A stretch of 9,704 nt of DNA from Rickettsiales bacterium (GCA_002690875.1 NZGH01000014.1:1-9704); one strand, 5' to 3'; numbered from the stretch's first letter, positions 1 through 6,323 are shown. Notes: generated by a model from the letters alone, not told the origin. Numbers and translations: made by a program.

Positions 1-348
1 ACCACTCAAGACCTTATCAAACTTATTAAACAAAGACTTAATAAAACAAAAAGTGACTATGAACTAAATATTAAGGTTTCTGGCGAATCTTTTCATAATA
101 GTTCTAAAAAACTTGTTGAGCCTCTCATAGATTCAATAAAAAAAGTAACTACAAAAACGCCTGTGTTAAGTACATCTGGAGGTACTTCAGATGCTAGATT
201 TATATCAAAAATTTGTCCCGTTATTGAATTTGGAATTGTTGGAAAAACTATGCATAAAATAAATGAAAATATAAATGTTGGAGATTTGGAGGATTTATCA
301 AAAATCTATTTATACTTCATAAATAATGTTTTTAACTCTTATAATTAG
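1..348 (+). CDS. dapE: Succinyl-diaminopimelate desuccinylase, C-terminal part (5' end outside window)
   Basis: Reading frame 1 is open from the first base to a TAG at 346-348 and gives the last 115 residues of an M20-family metallopeptidase. The segment GTSDARF (181-201) followed by a CPVIEFG-like strand and GKTMHK is the C-terminal signature of DapE. The His codon at 253-255 corresponds to the last zinc ligand of the family (His349 in E. coli). DapE hydrolyses N-succinyl-LL-diaminopimelate to LL-diaminopimelate and succinate, in the cytoplasm, for lysine and peptidoglycan synthesis. The other metal ligands and the start lie to the left of the window. The stop overlaps the truA stop by 4 bases on the opposite strand, so there is no room for a terminator between the two genes. 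Another M20 peptidase is possible but the tail fits DapE best. Confidence 0.88.
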   Translation, partial: TTQDLIKLIKQRLNKTKSDYELNIKVSGESFHNSSKKLVEPLIDSIKKVTTKTPVLSTSGGTSDARFISKICPVIEFGIVGKTMHKINENINVGDLEDLSKIYLYFINNVFNSYN

Positions 349-1091
349 TAAATTATTTTTTCCAAATAAAGCCCAGAGGGTGGAGCAGTTGGACCTGCAT
401 TCTTTCTGTTCTTAGATTGAATAATTTTTTTTATATCTGTTTCTTTTAAAATTTCTTTTCCTACCTGTATCAAAGTTCCAACCATAATTCTAACTTGATT
501 ATGCAAAAATGATCTTCCTGATATTCTAAGTTTAATGAAATCTGATTCTTTCTTTATTTTGATTCCCTCAATTGTTCGAATAGATGATTTTGCCTGACAA
601 TCAACTGATCTAAAGGCATTTAAATCATTCTTTCCTAAAAAATATTCTGAAGCATTCTTCATCCTTTCAATATCAATTTTTTGAGGGATAAACCATACTT
701 TATTTTCCTGAATATATGACTGAGTGTTTCTATTGAAAATTTGATAAAGATAATACTTTTTTTTTACAGAAAAACGTGAATGGAAATTTTTGCTTACAAT
801 TTTTGATTCTAATATCGTAATTTTATTTTTTTTTTTTTTTAAAAAAAAGTTTAGAGCTCTAAAAATTTTATCAGTTTTAATAGATAAGCTTTCAATATCA
901 AAATGAGCAACTTGACTTAATGCATGAACACCTGCATCAGTTCTACCAGCCACATAAAGTTTGATTTCCTGATTAAAAATCTTCTTTAATGATTCTTCAA
1001 TCTCACCTTGAATTGAAGTTCCATTTCTTTGAGCCTGCCAGCCAATATAATTAGTACCGTCATATTCTATTTTAAGTTTTATCCTTGGCAT
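345..1091 (-). CDS. truA: tRNA pseudouridine(38-40) synthase TruA
   Basis: This 248-residue protein has the usual TruA length. It opens with the RNA-binding strand and DGTNYIGWQ (residues 11-19), and GRTDAGVHA (49-57) carries the catalytic Asp at 52. Later family blocks include NAFRSVDCQ and the C-terminal SGRSFLHNQVRIMVGTLI segment. TruA isomerises uridines 38-40 in the anticodon stem-loop of many tRNAs. The ATG (1089-1091) shares one base with the fmt stop, so truA is probably translationally coupled as the last gene of def-fmt-truA. Its stop overlaps that of convergent dapE. A run of four lysines near residues 86-89 comes from an extreme homopolymer tract (826-848), described separately. 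Identity is clear. Confidence 0.96.
   Translation of the reverse strand: MPRIKLKIEYDGTNYIGWQAQRNGTSIQGEIEESLKKIFNQEIKLYVAGRTDAGVHALSQVAHFDIESLSIKTDKIFRALNFFLKKKKNKITILESKIVSKNFHSRFSVKKKYYLYQIFNRNTQSYIQENKVWFIPQKIDIERMKNASEYFLGKNDLNAFRSVDCQAKSSIRTIEGIKIKKESDFIKLRISGRSFLHNQVRIMVGTLIQVGKEILKETDIKKIIQSKNRKNAGPTAPPSGLYLEKIIY
826..848 (-). repeat. T8-A15 homopolymer tract inside truA
   Basis: On the + strand there are 15 consecutive T (826-840) followed by 8 consecutive A (841-848). On the coding strand this is T8 then A15 and encodes Phe-Phe-Leu-Lys-Lys-Lys-Lys-Asn, between conserved RALN and the following strand of TruA. It is the longest single-base run in the window. The frame downstream is correct as written, since the TruA motifs continue in phase. 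Such a tract is prone to polymerase slippage and also to sequencing or assembly error. Confidence 0.9.
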
Positions 1092-2041
1092 TATTCAAGT
1101 ATAAGATTTTTTATTTTATATCCATTTAAAAACTCTTCGTTGTTAATTACCTTCTTTCCTTCAAGTTGAAGCTCAAGAATTTTTAAAAATCCGTTACCAC
1201 ATTTAACTTCCAAAATATCTGAAACATTACCGACAACCATAATTTTTTTTGACATCACCTTCTTTTTCACTACCTCTGACTTTAAAATCTTAATCCTTTT
1301 ATTATTCCCTTTAATTTTTGTCCATGCCCCTGGAAATGGATTAAATGCTCTTACTTTAAGATTTATTTCTTCCGCATTTTCTTCCCAATTAATTTTAGTC
1401 TCGCTTTTTTTAATTTTTTTTGCATATGTTGAAAGATGTTCTTTTTGATAGATCATTTTATAATTTTTATTCATAATATCTTTCATTGTATCGATTAATA
1501 AAGGTAAGCCTAATAAAATCATTTTTTCGTATATGGTGCCTGAATTATCATCAAAATTAATTTTTATTTTTTCTAATTTTATTATTGGTCCTGCATCTAA
1601 TTTCTCTACTACCTTCATAATACTAATACCCGTTTCTTTATCATCATTAAGAATTGATCTCTGTATAGGAGCAGCTCCTCTCCACTTTGGAAGTAAAGAG
1701 GCATGAACGTTTATTGTTAAAAATTTTGGAAAATTAATAATAAAATTATCTATTAGATTTCCATATGCAACAACAATTACAAAATCAACTTTTTGTTGTT
1801 TAATATCTTTTTGAAAATTTGGATCATTTACTTTTATTGGAGAATATACCTTTATTTTTTTTTTTAGTCCCCATTTTTCTACAGGTGAAGAATTAATTTT
1901 TTTTCCTCTACCAGACACAGAGGCTGGTTGAGTTACTATGAATGATATTTCAGCATTATTTTCATATAAATAATTAAGAAATTTTAATGCAAAGTCTGGA
2001 GTACCAAAAAAACCAACTTTTACTCCCGTTAGATCACTCAT
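1091..2041 (-). CDS. fmt: Methionyl-tRNA formyltransferase
   Basis: The 316-residue protein has the two-domain layout of Fmt. The N-terminal formyltransferase domain has GFFGTPDFA (residues 10-18), AYGNLI (92-97) and the catalytic block NVHASLLPKWRGAAPIQ (111-127), with Asn111, His113 and, in KLDAGPI, Asp149 as the N-H-D catalytic set. The C-terminal tRNA-binding domain begins near NWEENAEEI, with RAFNPFPGAWT at 231-241. Fmt transfers the formyl group of 10-formyltetrahydrofolate to initiator Met-tRNA. The start codon lies 8 bases inside the end of def, and the stop shares a base with the truA ATG, so def-fmt-truA is a tightly coupled unit. An A11 tract on the coding strand (1855-1865) encodes three lysines near residue 60. 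Confidence 0.97.
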   Translation of the reverse strand: MSDLTGVKVGFFGTPDFALKFLNYLYENNAEISFIVTQPASVSGRGKKINSSPVEKWGLKKKIKVYSPIKVNDPNFQKDIKQQKVDFVIVVAYGNLIDNFIINFPKFLTINVHASLLPKWRGAAPIQRSILNDDKETGISIMKVVEKLDAGPIIKLEKIKINFDDNSGTIYEKMILLGLPLLIDTMKDIMNKNYKMIYQKEHLSTYAKKIKKSETKINWEENAEEINLKVRAFNPFPGAWTKIKGNNKRIKILKSEVVKKKVMSKKIMVVGNVSDILEVKCGNGFLKILELQLEGKKVINNEEFLNGYKIKNLILE

Positions 2042-2555
2042 TATTATTTATATTTTTTTTTGTTTTTTTTATCTTTTGAATTGCCATTTTTCTTTTTAGC
2101 GCTGACAAATGATCAATAAATAATATACCATCTAAATGATCAATCTCGTGTTGAATACATATAGACAAAAGACCAGAGAGATTTTTTTTATATTTCACAC
2201 CTATGTCATCATGCCATTCTACTTCAACTTCTTTAGCTCTTTCAACATCTGCGTAATATTCAGGAACAGACAAACAACCTTCTTGATTGATAAATTTTTC
2301 ATCAGATAATTTAATTATCTTTGGGTTTATAAAAGTTATTGGAGATGACTTTCCATTTTCATTTAAATCTATTACAACAATCCTTTTTCTTATGTCTACT
2401 TGAGGAGCCGCAAGTCCAATTCCATTTCCTGATGCATAAAGAGTTTCAAACATATTTTTAACTGTTTTTTTTAGTTCTTTATCAAAAGACTCAACATTAG
2501 ATGATTTGTGCTTCAATCTTGGATCTGGTATGGTTAATATCTTTAGTATAGTCAT
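2034..2555 (-). CDS. def: Peptide deformylase
   Basis: The 173-residue protein carries all three peptide deformylase motifs: GIGLAAPQ (residues 45-52), EGCLSVP (92-98) and QHEIDHLDG (135-143). Cys94, His136 and His140 are the metal ligands and Glu137 is the catalytic acid/base. The enzyme removes the N-formyl group from nascent proteins and so undoes the modification made through the adjacent fmt. The C-terminus is very Lys/Asn-rich and its last codons overlap the fmt start by 8 bases. The ATG is only 14 bp from the divergent rmuC ATG, so the promoter must lie largely within the rmuC 5' coding region. No strong Shine-Dalgarno is visible ahead of this start. Confidence 0.97.
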   Translation of the reverse strand: MTILKILTIPDPRLKHKSSNVESFDKELKKTVKNMFETLYASGNGIGLAAPQVDIRKRIVVIDLNENGKSSPITFINPKIIKLSDEKFINQEGCLSVPEYYADVERAKEVEVEWHDDIGVKYKKNLSGLLSICIQHEIDHLDGILFIDHLSALKRKMAIQKIKKTKKNINNNE

Positions 2556-2569
2556 TTCAAATTATTTAG
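2556..2569. promoter_or_regulatory. 14-bp divergent gap between def and rmuC start codons
   Basis: Only 14 bases separate the two start codons, so promoters for both directions must be embedded in the opposite gene's first codons, or the leaders are very short. For rmuC, TATAGT at 2547-2552 (inside def) is a fair -10 match and would give a leader of about 10 bases. The only -35-like hexamer nearby, TTGGAT at 2519-2524, is spaced too far away (22 bp). No operator symmetry is apparent. The exact promoter calls are weak. Confidence 0.3.
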
Positions 2570-3556
2570 ATGAGTTTAGAACATTACATCATCATTTTTT
2601 TATTTAGCATACTCTTAATAATGTTATGTTTTCAATTTTTTTTTTCAAATTCAAGTAGTTCTGAAAAACTTAAGTTTCTTCTTGAAAGACAAGAAAATTT
2701 AGAAAAATCTCTTTTGGAAATGATTGAGAAAAACTTTACTGTAATTGACTCCAAATTTGAAAAATCTTCAAATGAAAATTCAAGTAATCTTCATCAAATT
2801 AAGGAGAGGATTTCAATAATTGACAGAGCACAGCAAAACATATCTGGGCTTACAGATAATGTTATAGATTTAAAAAATATCCTTTCAAACACTTCACAGC
2901 GAGGAAGGTTTGGCGAGATAATTTTAGAAAACCTCATAAGTGATTATCTTCCTAAAAATAATTATGAATTTCAAAAAACACTTTCAAATAGTTGCAGAGT
3001 CGATTGTATTTTAAAAACAAATGGAAATTTAAACAATCTTTGTATTGATGCTAAATTTCCAAGAGAAAGCTATGAAAAAATTATAAAATCTAAAAGTAAA
3101 GAAGAGAAACTTAGATATACCAAAGTATTCAAGTCTGACATATCAAATCACATATTGGATGTAAAAAACAAATATATTATTCCAGGCGAAACATCTGAAA
3201 TAGCTCTAGTATTTATACCAAGCGAACAAATTTACTTAGAAATCTTTAATATTATCCCAGACCTAACAGAAAAATTTTACGAATATAAGACTTTCCTTAT
3301 TTCCCCAACAACTTTATGGATAGTTCTTAACTATATGGTTAGTATAATTAAAGATCATAAAATCAATGAAAATTCGCAAATTATTTATCAACATATTAAA
3401 GATTTAACAAACGAAATTTCAAGGCTTGAAGGAAGAGTAAAAAAAATGGACTCTCATTTTTCAAATGCACAGAATGACTTGCATGATATTTTAATTACCA
3501 CAAAAAAAATAAGTAATAAAAAAGATAAGCTTATAAAATTAGAATCTAATGATTAG
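2570..3556 (+). CDS. rmuC: RmuC-family DNA recombination protein (membrane-anchored)
   Basis: The 328-residue protein begins with one hydrophobic segment (about residues 6-26), followed by a Ser/Glu/Lys-rich probable coiled coil (about 30-105). The RmuC domain then runs from RGRFGE (111-116) through RVDCIL (143-148), CIDAKFPRESY (158-168) and YIIPGETSEIALVFIPSEQIYLE. Glu116, Asp145, Asp160 and Lys162 fit the PD-(D/E)XK-like nuclease core proposed for the family. A second probable coiled coil ends the protein. RmuC proteins limit DNA inversions at short inverted repeats in E. coli, but the biochemistry is poorly defined. It is shorter than E. coli RmuC (475 residues), mainly in the coiled-coil parts. 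It is divergent from def and its end overlaps recR by 11 bases on the opposite strand. Confidence 0.93.
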   Translation: MSLEHYIIIFLFSILLIMLCFQFFFSNSSSSEKLKFLLERQENLEKSLLEMIEKNFTVIDSKFEKSSNENSSNLHQIKERISIIDRAQQNISGLTDNVIDLKNILSNTSQRGRFGEIILENLISDYLPKNNYEFQKTLSNSCRVDCILKTNGNLNNLCIDAKFPRESYEKIIKSKSKEEKLRYTKVFKSDISNHILDVKNKYIIPGETSEIALVFIPSEQIYLEIFNIIPDLTEKFYEYKTFLISPTTLWIVLNYMVSIIKDHKINENSQIIYQHIKDLTNEISRLEGRVKKMDSHFSNAQNDLHDILITTKKISNKKDKLIKLESND

Positions 3557-4145
3557 GTTTCATTTCAGATCTTGAATCAAAAGCAGTTGATAACGTATTA
3601 TAATCTAAGGTATCTAATTCGCCTCCAATTGGCATCCCTTGAGCTAATCGAGTAATCGTAATTTTGTCATCTTTACAACTATCAGCAATAAATTGAGCAG
3701 TAATTTGACCCTCCATTGTAGCGTTAGTTGCCAATATAAGTTCTTCAATTTCACCATTTTTTATTCTTTGAAAAAGAGAGTTAAGATTTAAGTCGTTTGG
3801 TCCTATTCCATCGATTGCTGATAACACTCCACCTAAAACATGATAGCGACCATTATATGCTCTACTTTTTTCAATGGCCCAAAGATCACCAACGTCCTCA
3901 ACAACACATACCTTCTCACTTTTTCTATCTTTATCAGAACAAATACTACAAATTGAATTAATATCAATGTTACCACAAATTTTACAAAAGATTGCTGAGG
4001 TTTTTAAACTTTCAAGCATTTCAATAACATATGGGATAGTTCGTTCTTTATTTTTCAATAAATAAAGAACAATTCTGCGAGCTGATCTGGGGCCAAGACC
4101 AGGAAATTTAGAGAAAAGATCTATAAGATCACTTAAAGAAGACAT
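3546..4145 (-). CDS. recR: Recombination mediator protein RecR
   Basis: At 199 residues this is full-length RecR. It has the helix-hairpin-helix FPGLGPRSARRI (residues 14-25), a Cys4 zinc finger (Cys54, Cys57, Cys66, Cys69), a Toprim domain starting at VCVVEDVGD (79-87) and the C-terminal Walker-B-like block GMPIGGELDTLD (170-181). RecR works with RecO, and RecF where present, to load RecA onto SSB-coated gaps. It is last in dnaX-ybaB-recR, an order conserved widely in bacteria. Five bases separate its ATG from the ybaB stop and there is no clear Shine-Dalgarno, suggesting coupling to ybaB translation. Its 3' end overlaps convergent rmuC, so its transcript must enter rmuC antisense. Confidence 0.97.
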   Translation of the reverse strand: MSSLSDLIDLFSKFPGLGPRSARRIVLYLLKNKERTIPYVIEMLESLKTSAIFCKICGNIDINSICSICSDKDRKSEKVCVVEDVGDLWAIEKSRAYNGRYHVLGGVLSAIDGIGPNDLNLNSLFQRIKNGEIEELILATNATMEGQITAQFIADSCKDDKITITRLAQGMPIGGELDTLDYNTLSTAFDSRSEMKPNH

Positions 4146-4150
4146 TCAAT

Positions 4151-4474
4151 TTAAAAAGGCAATTTCATTCCTGGAGGCAAACCCATACCAGAAGACATAG
4201 AACCAAGTTCACTGCTCATGTTTTCTGAAATTTTTTTTGTTGCATCATTCATAGCGGCAACTATTAAATCCTCTAACACTTCAACTTCATTTTTATCAAT
4301 AAGATTGGGTTCAATCTTAATTCTTTTTAATTCATGTTTACCGTTCATTGTTACTTCCACTGCATTTCCTCCAGAACTTCCTTTAACTTCAGCCTCCTCA
4401 ACTTTCTTTTGGACTTCAGCCATCTTTTCTTGCATTGCTTTTGCTTGTTTCATTATTTGTGAAATATCTGTCAT
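4151..4474 (-). CDS. ybaB: YbaB/EbfC family nucleoid-associated protein
   Basis: The 107-residue protein matches YbaB/EbfC in length and pattern. It has an N-terminal amphipathic helix (MKQAKAMQEKMAEVQKKVEE region, about residues 8-27), a strand section with GGNAVEVTMNGKHELKRIKI (35-54), then LEDLIVAAMNDATKKI (67-82) and a Gly/Met/Pro-rich tail. Family members are small dimeric DNA-binding proteins. The ATG directly abuts the dnaX stop, and AGGA at 4482-4485 inside the dnaX end gives a good Shine-Dalgarno 7 bases from the start. It lies between dnaX and recR as in most bacteria. Confidence 0.95.
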   Translation of the reverse strand: MTDISQIMKQAKAMQEKMAEVQKKVEEAEVKGSSGGNAVEVTMNGKHELKRIKIEPNLIDKNEVEVLEDLIVAAMNDATKKISENMSSELGSMSSGMGLPPGMKLPF

Positions 4475-6181
4475 TTACTCTTCCTGTTTAGTTTTATTTA
4501 ATGGTTTAACTGAAACTACTTCAGAAGAAGGAATGATTTCAAGAATTTTTTTTATTAATTTTTCATTTTTAATTTTTTCAATAATCTTATTTTTTTTTTC
4601 ATCTTCAACTTCTTGAAGAGATTTTAAACCAGTTTTGTTTGAAATAGAAAGAATCCATCTTTTTTTTGTTATTAATTCAAGAGTTTTTGATGCACTCCAC
4701 AAAATTTTTTTAGATTCTTGACTGTCGTTTACACTTTGAAGTTCAATATTACCTGCACCTTTCTGAAATTTTGGTTCAGAAAAACTAACTAATCGGAAAG
4801 AGTTTTTTAAATGATATGCAACAAGCATCTCAGATTGCTTTTCTATAAGGCTAACAAGATCTGAAAATTTTCTTAGTTCAACGTCCTTGTTTTTTTCAGT
4901 ATTTTCTAAAAATGTATCTTTTTTCCTAGCTAAATTATCATTTAAAACACTACTACCCATTTCAGGATTTAAATTCACATTTTTATTTTGATCTACTGAA
5001 TTATTTTTTTTAATTTCTCCGTTTTTTTTTTTACTTTCAAAACCATCTTCTTTTTTGATGATTTCAAATGGTGTGGGAAGTAAAGAAGCATAACAAAGAC
5101 GCATTATTACCATTTCAAAACATTGCTTTTCATTAAAAATATCTGTGAGCTCATTAATATACTTTTGCATTAATTCCCAAAATCTTATTATAAAGTCCAT
5201 CTCAAAATCTTTTGATATTTCTATAAGTTTTTTAAGAGACTCCTCATCAAAAAACTCATGCTTATTTTTTATACCTGACTTAACCAGGGTAAGGTTATAA
5301 GCCAGATTCATCAAAGATTTAGAAAGTTTATCAATTGAAATACCTTGTCTATATAAATTTTCAAAGCAATCAAAAGACGAATTCACATTTCCTTTACATA
5401 AGTTTTCAAATAATAAAATTATTGTTGATAAATCACTAATACCTAAAACTTTTCTAACAATTGTAATATTGATTTGCTGTCCTTTTGCAAATACATTCTC
5501 AAGTATTGATAAAGCATCTCCCATAGAACCTTCAGAGCACTGTGCTATTAATTTGCTTGATTCTTCATCAAGTTCGAAACTCTCAAGTTTTGAAACTTGG
5601 ATTAAATGTTTAGCAATCAATTCTAAGTCTACTCTTTGCAAAGAAAAATGCTGGCATCTTGAAAGAACCGTTACAGGAATTTTTTCAGTTTCTGTAGTCG
5701 CAAATATAAAAGTTACGTCAGATGGTGGTTCTTCTAAAGTTTTTAATAAAGCATTGAATGCTGCTTTCGAAAGCATATGAACTTCATCAATAATAAAAAT
5801 TTTTCTTTTACTACTTACAGGTTTATAATTTATATTTTCTATTATCTCTCTTACATCAGCCACACCAGTCCTACTTGCTGCATCTATTTCAACTACATCC
5901 ATGTTACTTTCATTTTCTATAGAAATACAAGTTGCACAATTATGGCAGGCCTCAACCCTATCTATTTTAAGTTTTTCACAGTTAAGAATTTTAGCAAGAA
6001 TTCTAGCTAAGGTTGTTTTCCCAACTCCACGTGTACCCGAGAACAGAAATGCATGAGCCACTCTGTTAAGTTTTACTGAGCCTTCAATAACTGAACAGAT
6101 TTCTTCCTGTCCAATTACATCTGTAAGGTTTTTAGGCCTATATTTTCTAGCTAGGACTATATAGTTATTATTCTTAGACAT
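4475..6181 (-). CDS. dnaX: DNA polymerase III subunit tau (possibly tau/gamma)
   Basis: The 568-residue clamp-loader ATPase starts with YIVLARKYRP. It has Walker A GTRGVGKT (residues 49-56), a zinc module (Cys68, Cys79, Cys82, Cys85), Walker B IFIIDEVHML (128-137), sensor-1 region TFIFATTE (157-164) and the SRC arginine-finger motif (174-176). The collar domain III ends near residue 372. A Lys/Asn-rich linker (about 375-435) leads to the tau-specific region, expected to contact the polymerase and helicase. Two points are odd. The sensor-2 motif reads GSMGDALS (218-225), with Gly221 where the family has Arg. The linker also starts with an A11 tract followed at once by stops in both other frames. 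The gene lies 15 bases downstream of ffs and abuts ybaB. Confidence 0.96.
   Translation of the reverse strand: MSKNNNYIVLARKYRPKNLTDVIGQEEICSVIEGSVKLNRVAHAFLFSGTRGVGKTTLARILAKILNCEKLKIDRVEACHNCATCISIENESNMDVVEIDAASRTGVADVREIIENINYKPVSSKRKIFIIDEVHMLSKAAFNALLKTLEEPPSDVTFIFATTETEKIPVTVLSRCQHFSLQRVDLELIAKHLIQVSKLESFELDEESSKLIAQCSEGSMGDALSILENVFAKGQQINITIVRKVLGISDLSTIILLFENLCKGNVNSSFDCFENLYRQGISIDKLSKSLMNLAYNLTLVKSGIKNKHEFFDEESLKKLIEISKDFEMDFIIRFWELMQKYINELTDIFNEKQCFEMVIMRLCYASLLPTPFEIIKKEDGFESKKKNGEIKKNNSVDQNKNVNLNPEMGSSVLNDNLARKKDTFLENTEKNKDVELRKFSDLVSLIEKQSEMLVAYHLKNSFRLVSFSEPKFQKGAGNIELQSVNDSQESKKILWSASKTLELITKKRWILSISNKTGLKSLQEVEDEKKNKIIEKIKNEKLIKKILEIIPSSEVVSVKPLNKTKQEE
5022..5032 (-). other. 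A11 slippage-prone tract in dnaX, candidate gamma-producing site
   Basis: The coding strand reads AGT, then 11 A, then CGG, at residues 383-388, right after the ATPase and collar domains. With one extra A the reading becomes Lys4-Arg-Arg-Asn and a stop at 5010-5012, giving a 390-residue product. With one A fewer it continues Thr-Glu-Lys-Leu-Lys-Lys-Ile-Ile-Gln and stops at 4993-4995, giving 395 residues. Either product would be a gamma-like protein without the tau-specific domains. No stimulatory hairpin or internal Shine-Dalgarno is apparent, so transcriptional slippage, known for Thermus thermophilus dnaX, fits better than E. coli-style ribosomal frameshifting. Function is inferred. A11 tracts also occur in fmt and pheA. 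Confidence 0.4.
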
Positions 6182-6188
6182 TTAATTC

Positions 6189-6192
6189 CCTC
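6189..6192 (-). promoter_or_regulatory. Shine-Dalgarno GAGG of dnaX, between ffs and dnaX
   Basis: GAGG on the coding strand is followed by 7 bases and the dnaX ATG, which supports that start. It sits only 4 bases beyond the end of the SRP RNA terminal stem, so RNA 3'-end processing and dnaX ribosome binding compete for the same short stretch. Confidence 0.6.
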
Positions 6193-6196
6193 GAAA

Positions 6197-6287
6197 GGAG
6201 CTGGAAACTGACCCAAAAGCGTTCGTTGCGGCTGCTTCTTTTCAGTCCTGACCGGATTGACGAAACTATCGTCCAGATCCAACTCCC
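6197..6287 (-). ncRNA. ffs: Signal recognition particle RNA (4.5S type, small)
   Basis: The minus strand at 6253-6230 reads as the SRP RNA helix-8 hallmark: GGTCAGG, a short C-T/A-G stem capped by GAAA, then AGCAGCC. It lines up without gaps with the E. coli 4.5S hairpin, with a GAAA tetraloop in place of GGAA. Ends are set by the terminal stem: GGAGTTGGA at 6286-6278 pairs over 9 bp (one G-U) with TCCAGCTCC at 6205-6197. CTGG (6276-6273) can pair with a downstream GTCAG to extend the rod. At about 91 nt this is the short bacterial form without an Alu domain. With Ffh it targets nascent membrane and exported proteins to FtsY. No terminator separates it from dnaX 15 bases downstream, so it is probably cut from a longer transcript. 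End positions are good to a few bases. Confidence 0.92.
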
Positions 6288-6294
6288 AAAAACA

Positions 6295-6323
6295 AAAATA
6301 ACATTTTAAAAATTAATTTTAAA
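6295..6323 (-). promoter_or_regulatory. Possible sigma70-type promoter for ffs-dnaX-ybaB-recR
   Basis: On the minus strand TTTAAA (6323-6318) and TATTTT (6300-6295) are spaced 17 bp and would start transcription at about 6287, the predicted 5' end of the SRP RNA. Each hexamer matches consensus at only 4 of 6 positions and the region is nearly pure A+T, so the match is suggestive only. The whole 53-bp space between ffs and the pheA stop (6288-6340) holds nothing else. Confidence 0.3.

Noticed and set aside
163..348. Separate small gene starting at ATG 163
   Set aside because: The frame is open upstream to base 1 and reads as DapE, so this is the tail of a truncated gene.
3874..4065. Rightward open frame antisense to recR
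   Set aside because: It covers the RecR zinc finger and Toprim coding region in reverse; nothing supports translation.
4218..4616. Rightward open frame of 132 codons antisense to ybaB and the end of dnaX
   Set aside because: It lies wholly opposite two genes with clear family motifs; its Ser/Phe/Ile-rich hydrophobic product is what reverse reading of Lys/Glu-rich genes gives.
5050..5056. AAAAAAG heptamer in dnaX as an E. coli-type frameshift site
   Set aside because: It is read AAA-AAA-G in the zero frame, not A-AAA-AAG, so tandem -1 slippage of the E. coli type does not apply; the A11 tract nearby is the better candidate.
5469..6010. Two rightward open frames antisense to the dnaX ATPase domain
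   Set aside because: They are opposite highly conserved DnaX motifs, with no ribosome-binding site or recognisable product.
6309..6320. AAAATTAATTTT palindrome between pheA and ffs as a terminator or operator
   Set aside because: It is a pure A/T palindrome with no G+C stem or loop, expected by chance in such an A+T-rich spacer.
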